Assembly: GCA_902766045.1 (NCBI GenBank)
Contig: CACXCA010000002.1
Location: forward strand, 1-64,000
Direction: 5' to 3'
Length of the DNA: 64,000 nt
DNA from: an uncultured Bacteroidales bacterium
Lineage (GTDB): Bacteria; Bacteroidota; Bacteroidia; Bacteroidales; Paludibacteraceae
In this document: piece by piece, positions 1 to 8,192 of the stretch
Numbering within the stretch: the first letter of the stretch is position 1
How the letters are laid out: each line of letters starts with the position of its first letter
Translations under genes and position numbers: made by a program
The notes under the pieces: generated by a model
The model's database searches: none
What the model saw: the letters and a program-made list of their open reading frames with translations, nothing else
What the model was told of the DNA's origin: nothing

Positions 1-1
1 C

Positions 2-499
2 AACGTACAAAGTTGTCCAAACAAACATGCATTGCTTTCCGCAACAGAATACATCGACGCATCAGATGCTCCTGTTTTCGTAGCTCACGGATCACAAGAT
101 AATACGGTTCCTCAGTGTGAAGGAAAACAATTCTTCGATGACCTACAAAGAGCTGGTGTTGAAGATTGTGAATACCATCCTCATGGTAGTGGACACCAAG
201 TAGAAGGTAGCTTAACTGGCGAAATGGTTAAATTCCTTAATAAAATACGTGCAAAGAAAGCTGCAGCTTCAGTAGGCGTATCCATTTCTGTGAGCGGTGA
301 TCAATATATCTGCTACGATGGTGATGTTTTAAAAATCTGTAATAATGAAGAAAATCAATATGACTATTTCATATCTGATGTCTCTGGTAAAATAATCATG
401 ACAGGTGTTATGACGCCAGAAGGTGTTAATATTTCTTCTTTGAACAAAGGTATCTATTTCTTACGCACCAACGGTGTATCATTTAAATTCATTAAGTAA
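2..499 (+). CDS. Secreted alpha/beta-hydrolase (esterase-like), C-terminal part, with T9SS type A sorting domain
   Basis: The gene enters from the left edge, so its N-terminus is missing; the frame is open from base 2. The visible part begins with the end of an alpha/beta-hydrolase fold: GSQDNTVP supplies the expected acid and GSGHQ the catalytic histidine, as in dienelactone-hydrolase and feruloyl- or acetyl-esterase-like enzymes. After a short Lys/Ala linker, the last ~75 residues form a beta-sandwich ending GIYFLRTNGVSFKFIK, typical of a T9SS type A sorting domain. I infer a secreted or cell-surface polysaccharide esterase, but the nucleophile serine and substrate-defining regions lie outside the window. 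A strong terminator follows. Confidence 0.75.
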   Translation, partial: NVQSCPNKHALLSATEYIDASDAPVFVAHGSQDNTVPQCEGKQFFDDLQRAGVEDCEYHPHGSGHQVEGSLTGEMVKFLNKIRAKKAAASVGVSISVSGDQYICYDGDVLKICNNEENQYDYFISDVSGKIIMTGVMTPEGVNISSLNKGIYFLRTNGVSFKFIK

Positions 500-523
500 G
501 ACACCTGATAATTATATCTCATA

Positions 524-572
524 AAAGAACCCCAGAAAGGCAATCGCTTTTCTGGGGTTCTTTTTTAGGGGA
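524..572 (+). terminator. Intrinsic terminator of the esterase gene
   Basis: AAGAACCCCAGAAA pairs with the reverse-complementary arm (TTTCTGGGGTTCTT) across a short loop and is followed by a T-run. It lies 25 bp after the stop codon. The stem is nearly symmetrical, so it may also serve the minus-strand gene that ends at 597. Confidence 0.85.
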
Positions 573-596
573 TTAACGTCCTACTCATAAGTGTAA

Positions 597-989
597 TTAC
601 CTTCTCTGGTTTGCTCCACTTCTGAACCAAAGAATTTTACCATAGTAATAATGTCCTCTATAATACATATAACCACGATAATAGTATTTTGATCCAGTTG
701 ATTCAATATCGGAATCGTATGTTATGGTAGTCGTAAACATATTATCTTTGATTTTTACACTTCGTTCGTAACGACCAGCTCCATTCTCCACATCATATTT
801 AGATATACTGTAACACACACCATATTCTGCACTTCTGTCTGGAACTTCATCCCATATATACTTACAGGTTACCTGTGCACTATAATCCCCAATATCATAG
901 GCTTCACCTGTTATAATCTCGATGTCTTCTTCACATGCTGTAAACAAACACATTAAAGATAAAAGATAAAAGTAACGTAAATATTTCAT
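597..989 (-). CDS. Small surface lipoprotein, function unknown
   Basis: A 130-residue protein with an N-terminal lipoprotein signal (MKYLRYFYLLSLMCLFTAC): a hydrophobic stretch ending in the lipobox LFTAC. The acidic EED right after the cysteine resembles the surface-export signals of Bacteroidota lipoproteins. The mature part is rich in Tyr and beta-strand-like segments (YYYRGYMYYRGHYYYG) and has the feel of a single fibronectin-III-like domain, but I do not recognise a family. It sits alone between the esterase terminator and the CotH gene, all on the minus strand. The 263 bp upstream carry the CotH terminator and a palindromic repeat. Confidence 0.6.
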   Translation of the reverse strand: MKYLRYFYLLSLMCLFTACEEDIEIITGEAYDIGDYSAQVTCKYIWDEVPDRSAEYGVCYSISKYDVENGAGRYERSVKIKDNMFTTTITYDSDIESTGSKYYYRGYMYYRGHYYYGKILWFRSGANQRR

Positions 990-1120
990 GATTCTTTAAT
1001 TTATTAAGGTGGGGGATATAAACTCATTTTGTCAAACCGCCATAAATTTAACAACCCACAATGAATATAAAATTAGTTTTAGTAATATGTTTTCTTTTTT
1101 TAGTGATACAAAAATAATGA

Positions 1121-1160
1121 AAAAAGAGAAATATGCTTATCATATTTCTCTTTTTTGTAA
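1121..1160 (-). terminator. Terminator of the CotH gene
   Basis: A perfect 15-bp inverted repeat (AAAAAGAGAAATATG with its complement, 5-base loop) gives a U-rich 3' tail on either strand. It lies ~100 bp beyond the CotH stop codon, so it most likely ends that minus-strand transcript. Confidence 0.75.
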
Positions 1161-1229
1161 AAACGCAATGAATTGTTTTTGGGGGAGGAGATAATGTGTC
1201 GTTTATATGGAGAAGCAATGTGTCGTTTT

Positions 1230-1256
1230 TAGAGACGCAATGCATTGCGTCTCTAC
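1230..1256. repeat. Palindromic REP-like repeat, copy 1
   Basis: A perfect palindrome with arm TAGAGACGCAATG and its reverse complement; the outermost base of the left arm differs from the 28-bp consensus. The same element recurs at 59549, 62574 and 63156, with a core variant at 17972. This copy overlaps the stop codon of the CotH gene at 1253-1255. Confidence 0.9.
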
Positions 1257-4200
1257 TCGACAATTAATTTGTTCTTAAATACCACCTCTCCATTCAACGT
1301 AACATTCAATATGTATATATCTTTAGGCAAATTACCGACGTAAAGGCTGCCTCCATTTTCAACCGATCTGCTTAATATGATTCGTCCACTTAAATCAGAT
1401 AAAGTTACAATATGCTTTCCCTCTTTCGTAAAGGAGAACCAGACAAAATCGGCGGCTGGATTTGGATATATTTGAATCGAATTACCATTGTTATTATTCT
1501 CAACATCCTCGATAGCTGTATAGATGTATTCAACTGGGTAATAAGCATTCTTTTTTGCAAAAGTAGGGCATGAAGAAATCACCCAAGAACCATTTCCTGT
1601 ATATGAGAATCGGCTATATGACTGTCCATTCGTATGAGGAAGATAACGAATAGAATCAATCACCATCATCTGTCCATTCACTTTTCTTGACAAACAGATC
1701 GTTTGTCCCTTATCCTTAGCTATCTCAAAGTTCGTATGCAATGGGCCTTGAGAAGATGAATCTGCATCAGCCCAGAATATCAGATACCCTTTTGCTGGAA
1801 CAGTTGTCAAAGAAGGGTAGCCCGTAGGGATCTGGAATCTATCCAACTGTTTCCTTTTGTCTGATAAATACAATCCACCTAAATCCACTGGAACATTTCC
1901 GTCATTGTATATTTCAATCCAATCCTCATCCTGACGAAACTCATCCACATATTGTTTATTTGCAGCACACACCTCATTGATATACAACTTATCGTATGAT
2001 GTTGAACTATTATCACTTTCGAATATTGCACGTAAGACAACTGCTTCATTTACGTTGCCAGAGTACTCATCCCTGTTATATGTATTCGTAACGGTCACAC
2101 CTGTATTCTCATCCAACAACGAAAGATCAAAGGCTACAGATGATGAGTTCTTTGCACTATGTAACTCTACGGCTATCACGTTGCGCCCCTCTACAAAGTC
2201 ACTTCTACGTATATTAAAACGAAGCGTTGCATAAGAATCCATTTCATATATCGCTTTGGTAGTATCATTTACATTACTTCCTAAATTATAACGATATATC
2301 TCCTTGCCATTTAGATATATAATAGCACCATCACTTATATGAGCCAGACATTGTAACTCATTGCTATATGAATTCAAATTATTAATATTTATTTCTTTTC
2401 TGAAGAATGTAGTGTTCGCTGAAGAAGAACCAAAACCTGGAATTACACCAGGGAATCCACCTCCACCACCAATGCCGCCTCCGATACCGCCACCGCCGAT
2501 GCCACCCATACCAGGCCATGAACTACTAGAAGAACCTGTGACATTCGTCTTTACATAATAGGATATGCTACCACCAAGAGGTGCTTCACCTGACTGCCAT
2601 TGAGAATCATCGAACGACACCTCTTTCCAATTGTATGGAGTAGCTACAGAATCACTTAAATAAAGATATTTCCACGAATCGTTGGTATTTATAATATAAT
2701 TCTCTCTACAAATCTCCCATTTCTGGAATTTATATCCTACAGGAGCATTTGCCTTAACTGAAATCTGACTTCCTGTAAAATATTTACTGTGGAAATCACT
2801 TTTATTAATTGGTTCCAAGCCATTTAATAGGTAAGATGCACCTGGAATATTAGAATAAATACGAAGTGGAATAGGAGAGCCGAAATTTAAATTATTAGCC
2901 ACATGATTAAAGACCACATTCTGTCTTGCAACAAGGAAGTTGCGAACCTTCATTGCTTCCTCTTGCCATGACAACGATGTTTCCTTGATATTCTTCTGAG
3001 CAAGGAAGTTCCTGAAATAATTAGCTTCCTGACTTAACATATTCATCATACTATCCAAGATGTTTGCTGTATTCACCTCATCAAAGGTTGTTCCTGCATG
3101 AGCAACAAATTTTGTCATAAGTCGTCTGCTCATCTCTGGATTTTTTACCAACTGACTTAAATAAGAAAGATTTGAAAGATTTGAGAAACCATCACTCGTC
3201 ATATTTTCTTCATATAATGAAGTGGAATACTCAGTATCATACAAAATCCAACGCCATTTGCCATCTTCATTGCGTTTCCAGGCTTTATTGTTATTATCAG
3301 ACCAGTCTTTATTAAAGATATAAACTTCGGTCATAACATAATTCAGGAATTCATCCACATCAATAAGTTCATCAATTTGATTAAACGCATCAGAAGAATT
3401 GGCATTATTAGCTATGCTCTTTACTAATTGAAAATCAGCACATTCAGACGATCCAGTTTTAGAGGTTACATTAATACAAAAATCCTCTTCTTTCAAACCA
3501 TAGTTAGAATAAACAAAATCTTTGTTTGTACGCTCACGCATACCTAACATAGCATAGTATTCGCCATTCATAAAGACAACTGTTGGTTCGTAAGCCTGAT
3601 GGTCTATTTCCATACCTGAAGCAGCAACTGTCTGAATGTATCCATCTCTAAACAACATTCTACCAAAATCGTTTCCGGAATTACGTAACACCAATCCCTT
3701 CCATTTCAAAGCTGGTTTTTCTCTAAACAAATTACAATCGAACTTATTGTTGCCAGATACTTTACTAGCTTTTACTGCAACGGATTTTATGGCCTTTGTT
3801 CGTGAGCAGGCTCCAAATGCACTGATCTTAACCTCTTGATTGACCATGGCACTCTTGTTTTCATCATATACCTCAAAATTACATGGACGATCCCAATCAT
3901 TCATATAATTAGCTGTTCTATCCATAGAACCACAATTTGAGGGAACTGTACTACCGTTTCGTCCCACAACCAATGCACCTAATTCATCTCCATAAACATA
4001 ATCACGATCTGTCACCAGAGAAACCACCTTAACTGAGGTAGGGATATTAGACGTTCCAATAAAATAAGTGGCAGTATTCACATCACTGCTTATTTCTCCA
4101 TCCACCACGGCTATAGCACGTAGTGGGGTTGTAGTAGATAGGGTAATTGGACTAGTATATAACGTACCAGATGTTGTCTTAGGTTCACTACCATTGGTGG

Positions 4201-4792
4201 TATAATAGATCTTTGCAGATGGATTATCAACCGTGATTGTTACCGTTTGTGGGGAAGAGAAGAATCCTCCCTTAATCGAGAACTGAGGCATGGATGTCTG
4301 CTTATCAGCTAACTGAGACAAATTATTAGAGGTCTCAAAAGACGGTGTTTGGAAAAATGTAAAAGTGTCTTCTCCGTCTCTTACTCGACCGTATGATGAA
4401 TTTCGATAAGGTTTAGGATAATCAACAATATCTAAAATATTTCCATTGTCATCCGATAAACAAAGAGTTCCACCATCACTATCCAATTTAAAACTAGCAT
4501 GATTGGCACTATTTAGCTCATCAAAATAAAAGATAGCATAAGAGCCTGGCTGAATCTGCAAATTTGACTGATTCTGCCATAAATATTGGTTTTCTAAATC
4601 ATTCGAAAAGAAACATCGGCTGAGATCAACAACTTCTGCTCCTGAATTATAGAGCTCAACCCAACCTGAAAAATTATATTTATCGTCAACCTTAAATGAA
4701 ACATTGCGCACCATTATCTCATTAATGACAACAGACGCATACGTTGGAAAGGCAACGAACAAAGCGAATAATGGTAATAGTTTAAGTTTCAT
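1253..4792 (-). CDS. CotH-kinase surface protein with lamin-tail domains and T9SS type A tail
   Basis: A 1,179-residue exported protein. After a signal peptide (MKLKLLPLFALFVAFPTYA) come a lamin-tail domain (~20-150, INEIMV...WVELYNSG), a chitobiase/FN3-like module (~170-245, KIYYTTNGSEP), a CotH kinase domain (~255-640, with GMRERTNKDFVYSNYGL and WRWILYDTEYS), a jelly-roll-like region interrupted by a Gly-rich stretch at ~757-785, a second lamin-tail domain (~934-1060, YINEVCAANKQYVDE) and a T9SS type A tail (~1097-1179, IYPNPAADFVWF). CotH proteins are atypical kinases, known in spore coats and common as exported proteins in this phylum. The role here is probably surface-associated; the substrate is unknown. 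A TACATTTG promoter element lies upstream at 4848-4855. The TAG stop lies inside a palindromic repeat. Confidence 0.85.
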   Translation of the reverse strand: MKLKLLPLFALFVAFPTYASVVINEIMVRNVSFKVDDKYNFSGWVELYNSGAEVVDLSRCFFSNDLENQYLWQNQSNLQIQPGSYAIFYFDELNSANHASFKLDSDGGTLCLSDDNGNILDIVDYPKPYRNSSYGRVRDGEDTFTFFQTPSFETSNNLSQLADKQTSMPQFSIKGGFFSSPQTVTITVDNPSAKIYYTTNGSEPKTTSGTLYTSPITLSTTTPLRAIAVVDGEISSDVNTATYFIGTSNIPTSVKVVSLVTDRDYVYGDELGALVVGRNGSTVPSNCGSMDRTANYMNDWDRPCNFEVYDENKSAMVNQEVKISAFGACSRTKAIKSVAVKASKVSGNNKFDCNLFREKPALKWKGLVLRNSGNDFGRMLFRDGYIQTVAASGMEIDHQAYEPTVVFMNGEYYAMLGMRERTNKDFVYSNYGLKEEDFCINVTSKTGSSECADFQLVKSIANNANSSDAFNQIDELIDVDEFLNYVMTEVYIFNKDWSDNNNKAWKRNEDGKWRWILYDTEYSTSLYEENMTSDGFSNLSNLSYLSQLVKNPEMSRRLMTKFVAHAGTTFDEVNTANILDSMMNMLSQEANYFRNFLAQKNIKETSLSWQEEAMKVRNFLVARQNVVFNHVANNLNFGSPIPLRIYSNIPGASYLLNGLEPINKSDFHSKYFTGSQISVKANAPVGYKFQKWEICRENYIINTNDSWKYLYLSDSVATPYNWKEVSFDDSQWQSGEAPLGGSISYYVKTNVTGSSSSSWPGMGGIGGGGIGGGIGGGGGFPGVIPGFGSSSANTTFFRKEININNLNSYSNELQCLAHISDGAIIYLNGKEIYRYNLGSNVNDTTKAIYEMDSYATLRFNIRRSDFVEGRNVIAVELHSAKNSSSVAFDLSLLDENTGVTVTNTYNRDEYSGNVNEAVVLRAIFESDNSSTSYDKLYINEVCAANKQYVDEFRQDEDWIEIYNDGNVPVDLGGLYLSDKRKQLDRFQIPTGYPSLTTVPAKGYLIFWADADSSSQGPLHTNFEIAKDKGQTICLSRKVNGQMMVIDSIRYLPHTNGQSYSRFSYTGNGSWVISSCPTFAKKNAYYPVEYIYTAIEDVENNNNGNSIQIYPNPAADFVWFSFTKEGKHIVTLSDLSGRIILSRSVENGGSLYVGNLPKDIYILNVTLNGEVVFKNKLIVE

Positions 4793-4847
4793 ATTACAAG
4801 ATTTTATGTTGATATACTCATCATTTCATTCACACTTAATAAGTATT

Positions 4848-4855
4848 CAAATGTA
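4848..4855 (-). promoter_or_regulatory. Promoter -7 element of the CotH gene
   Basis: The minus strand reads TACATTTG, a match to the Bacteroidota TAnnTTTG element, about 55 bp upstream of the CotH start. No clear TTG was seen at the -33 position. Confidence 0.45.
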
Positions 4856-4930
4856 GCATATTTTTTTCTCTATTCTGCATAATCTTACTCGTGAAGGAGA
4901 TATATTCAATGAAACTAAACTTTTCTTCAA

Positions 4931-4964
4931 CAAAAAAGGACCGATTTAAAATTAAACCGGTCCT
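4931..4964 (-). terminator. Terminator of the LysM-OMP-RlmI-M48 operon
   Basis: On the minus strand AAGGACCG...CGGTCCTT forms a stem followed by a T-run, just after the M48 peptidase stop codon. Confidence 0.85.
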
Positions 4965-4982
4965 TGAATCGTATTGAGATTT

Positions 4983-6224
4983 TTATTTTAAATTTTTCAA
5001 TCTCTGTAACAATGTCGGATGTGAATAATGGAAAAAGACATACGCTGGATGTGGATTTAAATTTGAGAGGGTAGAGACTGATAACTTTTTCAACGCTTCA
5101 CCCAAAGCATTTCCCAATCCATGTTCCTTAGCGAATGAATCAGCCTGAAATTCATGCTTCTGGGACAAAACATTCGCTCCGATACTTAACAATAATGATA
5201 TAGGAGCATATAATATTCCAAAGACAATAACACCGAAATGGAATGATGGATTCTCGCTACCTAATGCCTGTGCTATATGAATATTTCCTTCCTCTGGTGT
5301 TCCCAAAGCGAGTGAGAGCAAATAAAACATAACCCCCATGTTTAATAAAGAAAGAATTAAACTTGTGCGTGTATGTTTGTGTTTATAATGACCTATTTCA
5401 TGTGCCAATACAGCCACAATCTCTTCTGTCGTAAGAGTATCCATAAGCGTGTCATATAAAACGATACGTTTTTTTGCCCCCAATCCAGTAAAATAGGCAT
5501 TCGCCTTGGTTGTTCGTTTAGAACCATCAATAACATACAGATTTTCTAACTGATAGCCGACCTGACTGCAGAATTTTTCTATTTCCGTACGTAACTCACC
5601 CTCTTCCAAAGGTGTCTGCTTATTAAACAATGGAACAATTAAATTTGAATAAAACATCATCATGAATATACTAACAGCAGCCATCAGTCCCCATGCAATC
5701 AACCAGAACATCCGACCTGTATATTCATAAAACAACATCAATAAAGCTATAATACCACCGCTTAACAGAACCGTCAGCAACCAGCTTTTTATCGTATCCA
5801 ATGCATACAAACGAGGAGTCATTTTATTAAAGCCGAACTTTTCCTCTATCACAAATGTTTTATATAGATCAAACGGCAGTGTTATCAATTCGTTTGCAAA
5901 ATATAAAATACCAAAAAAGAGTAGGGAAATAAGCATCGGAACCACCGTTAACCCTCTTGCAATGCTATCAACAAAGGCAAATCCGAAAAAGAAGAACATC
6001 AACATGATTACAACAAAAGAGAAGATATTGGATAGAGAACCAAATTTCTGATTCGTCTTAAAATATTCCTGTTGTTTTTTGTATTTTTCCTCATCATATA
6101 TACCTTTTACCTCATCCGGCAACTCCATATTTACATTCTTGCCGTTAAGATAATCCAAATACTGCTCTAATATAAAATCAAAAACAAGTATGGCAATAAT
6201 AATCCAAAATAAGACAGTGTACAT
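4983..6224 (-). CDS. M48 family metallopeptidase (Ste24/CAAX protease-like)
   Basis: A 413-residue polytopic membrane protein. It carries the zinc-binding HEIGH motif at ~residue 273 and the third ligand in EFQADSFAKEHG at ~360, the arrangement of Ste24-type M48 peptidases. The N-terminal ~200 residues contain several membrane spans and the family's N-terminal region. The enzyme probably degrades or processes membrane or exported proteins; the CAAX-processing role belongs to eukaryotic homologues and is not expected here. It is the last gene of a minus-strand operon, 13 bp after the methyltransferase, and is followed by a strong terminator. Confidence 0.9.
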   Translation of the reverse strand: MYTVLFWIIIAILVFDFILEQYLDYLNGKNVNMELPDEVKGIYDEEKYKKQQEYFKTNQKFGSLSNIFSFVVIMLMFFFFGFAFVDSIARGLTVVPMLISLLFFGILYFANELITLPFDLYKTFVIEEKFGFNKMTPRLYALDTIKSWLLTVLLSGGIIALLMLFYEYTGRMFWLIAWGLMAAVSIFMMMFYSNLIVPLFNKQTPLEEGELRTEIEKFCSQVGYQLENLYVIDGSKRTTKANAYFTGLGAKKRIVLYDTLMDTLTTEEIVAVLAHEIGHYKHKHTRTSLILSLLNMGVMFYLLSLALGTPEEGNIHIAQALGSENPSFHFGVIVFGILYAPISLLLSIGANVLSQKHEFQADSFAKEHGLGNALGEALKKLSVSTLSNLNPHPAYVFFHYSHPTLLQRLKNLK

Positions 6225-6237
6225 ATATTCAATATTT

Positions 6238-7428
6238 TTATTCTACATATAAGACTAAACCTTTCAAATATTCTCCTTCAGGATGATAGATATTAATAGG
6301 GTGATCAGCACATTGTGTCAACTGATGAAGAATACGAACATTTCGTCCAGACATGGCTGCAGCACTAAAAACAGCCAATCGGAACTGCTCTTTATTCACC
6401 GCCTGCGAACATGAGAAGGTAAATAAGATTCCGCCCGACTTAATTTTTTCAAAAGCCTTGGCATTCAGCTTCTTATATCCTTGAAGGGCATTACGAAGAA
6501 CATCCCTGTGCTTTGCGAATGCTGGAGGATCAAGAATTATCAAATCATATTCGTCTTTTTTTATGTCATCAAGATACTTAAATGCGTCTGTCGCAAAGGC
6601 CTGATGTCTCTTATCTCCTGGGAAATTTAATTCCACATTCTGATTGGTCAATTCTATTGCTTTGGCAGAACTATCTACTGAATGAACTAACGATGCACCT
6701 CCACGCATAGCATAAAAAGAGAATCCACCTGTATAACAAAACATATTCAGGACAGAACGACCTTTGGAATATCGTTCCAATAAAGCTCTATTCTCTCTCT
6801 GATCGACAAAGAATCCTGTCTTTTGTCCTTTAAGCCAATCGACATGAAACTTAAGATCATTCTCAGTAGCCAAACATTCACCTTGACAATCACCAATCAA
6901 ATAACCATCTTGTGCATCTACATTTGCTTTGAATGGGAGAGTGGCTTCCGATTTATAAAATACATTCTTTACTTTTCCATTCATCACTTCGACAATTGCC
7001 TTAGCTAGGTCTTGACGAATATAATGCATGCCTACAGAATGAGCTTGAAGCACAGCAGTCTCACCATATACATCAACAATCAATCCTGGAAGAGAGTCTC
7101 CCTCGCCATGGACCAACCGAAATGTATTCGTATGACTATTATCAGCAATTCCTAATGCAACACGCATCTGATATGCTTTAGCTATTTTATCTCTCCAGAA
7201 TTCATATACAAGAGGCTGTTTTTCAAAAGATAATATTCTCACAGCTATAGAACCTATTTGATAATGTCCAATAGCACAATATTCTTTATTACATGTATAT
7301 ACTTCAACTAAATCACCTTCCTTAGGTGTGCCTATTATATTCTGAATTGCACCAGAAAAAACCCATGGATGAAAACGAAGCAACGATTCCTCCTTTTTAG
7401 GTTTTAAAATAATTCTTGCATAATCCAT
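6238..7428 (-). CDS. Class I SAM-dependent 23S rRNA methyltransferase, RlmI-like
   Basis: A 396-residue protein with an N-terminal PUA-like RNA-binding domain (~1-75, KKEESLLRFHPWVFSGAI) followed by a Rossmann methyltransferase domain: VLNMFCYTGGFSFYA for SAM binding and DPPAFAKHRD (~298) as motif IV. The architecture and length match RlmI, which makes m5C in 23S rRNA, although the exact target is inferred from family. Only 2 bp separate it from the preceding barrel gene and 13 bp from the M48 gene, so the four genes are almost certainly co-transcribed. Confidence 0.85.
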   Translation of the reverse strand: MDYARIILKPKKEESLLRFHPWVFSGAIQNIIGTPKEGDLVEVYTCNKEYCAIGHYQIGSIAVRILSFEKQPLVYEFWRDKIAKAYQMRVALGIADNSHTNTFRLVHGEGDSLPGLIVDVYGETAVLQAHSVGMHYIRQDLAKAIVEVMNGKVKNVFYKSEATLPFKANVDAQDGYLIGDCQGECLATENDLKFHVDWLKGQKTGFFVDQRENRALLERYSKGRSVLNMFCYTGGFSFYAMRGGASLVHSVDSSAKAIELTNQNVELNFPGDKRHQAFATDAFKYLDDIKKDEYDLIILDPPAFAKHRDVLRNALQGYKKLNAKAFEKIKSGGILFTFSCSQAVNKEQFRLAVFSAAAMSGRNVRILHQLTQCADHPINIYHPEGEYLKGLVLYVE

Positions 7429-7430
7429 AT

Positions 7431-8192
7431 CTATCTTTTCTTTTCTTTGTATTTTAAAACTGGTACCAATATCGTGGCTGTAATATTTATCAATTGATTA
7501 TTTGAACGCTGAAACACATCTGACTTATTGTTCCCGTACAAATCTTTAAACGCATAGGTAAAACGACCTCCTATTATCGTATGAACATTTCCTGTCTGGA
7601 TGTCAAAACCAATTCCTCCTGCCAATCCATAATCCAATCGTCCATAATCATCACCTAATCGAGGATCATCCAATGGAATAGCCTTTCTTCGTTCATCTGA
7701 TTCGGGTATATTCCATGTTAAGTCACCATATTTCATCATGACACTGACCTCAGGACCTAATTCGACAAAGAAACGTACTCTCCGCTCTCCAAAATAGATA
7801 TGAGCCAAGAACGGAATCTCTAAATAATGCAGTCTCCTTGTGAGCCTAACATTTTGCATGTCATAGTCATTCACTTTTGTAATACCCGAATCATCATAGA
7901 AAAGTTCAGACCAACCTGAACGAACATAATTTAATTCTAACTGTATTCCAAAATGTCTTTGTGATAGGAAACGGGTCACAACACCCATTCGGTAACCGGT
8001 TGTAAACCCCTGATTACCCAATTCATTCATACGATATGCATTATTATGCAGAAAACTGACTCGTGAAAGACCTATACCACCCGTACATCCAACCGATAGT
8101 TCCCGCTCATACTCTCTCCGCAACTGCTGAGAAAATAATGGGAGCGATACTATCCACACCAAACAGAGCCATCCTATGCGTCGCATCATCAT
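7431..8192 (-). CDS. Outer-membrane beta-barrel protein
   Basis: A 253-residue protein with a signal peptide (to ~residue 21, LPLFSQQ), then alternating hydrophobic/polar strands and phrases typical of small Bacteroidota barrels (GIQLELNYVRSGWSE, YLEIPFLAHIYFG, FFVELGPEVS). It best resembles the porin-family/OMP_b-brl group that also contains PorT-like proteins; I cannot show that it is PorT. Its start codon overlaps the stop of the LysM gene by 4 bp, implying translational coupling. The pairing with a LysM/periplasmic-binding protein suggests a shared envelope role. Confidence 0.75.
   Translation of the reverse strand: MMMRRIGWLCLVWIVSLPLFSQQLRREYERELSVGCTGGIGLSRVSFLHNNAYRMNELGNQGFTTGYRMGVVTRFLSQRHFGIQLELNYVRSGWSELFYDDSGITKVNDYDMQNVRLTRRLHYLEIPFLAHIYFGERRVRFFVELGPEVSVMMKYGDLTWNIPESDERRKAIPLDDPRLGDDYGRLDYGLAGGIGFDIQTGNVHTIIGGRFTYAFKDLYGNNKSDVFQRSNNQLINITATILVPVLKYKEKKR

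Noticed and set aside
1009-1194. Open frame in the intergenic region after the small lipoprotein
   Set aside because: It spans the CotH terminator hairpin, has low-complexity composition and no promoter or family resemblance.
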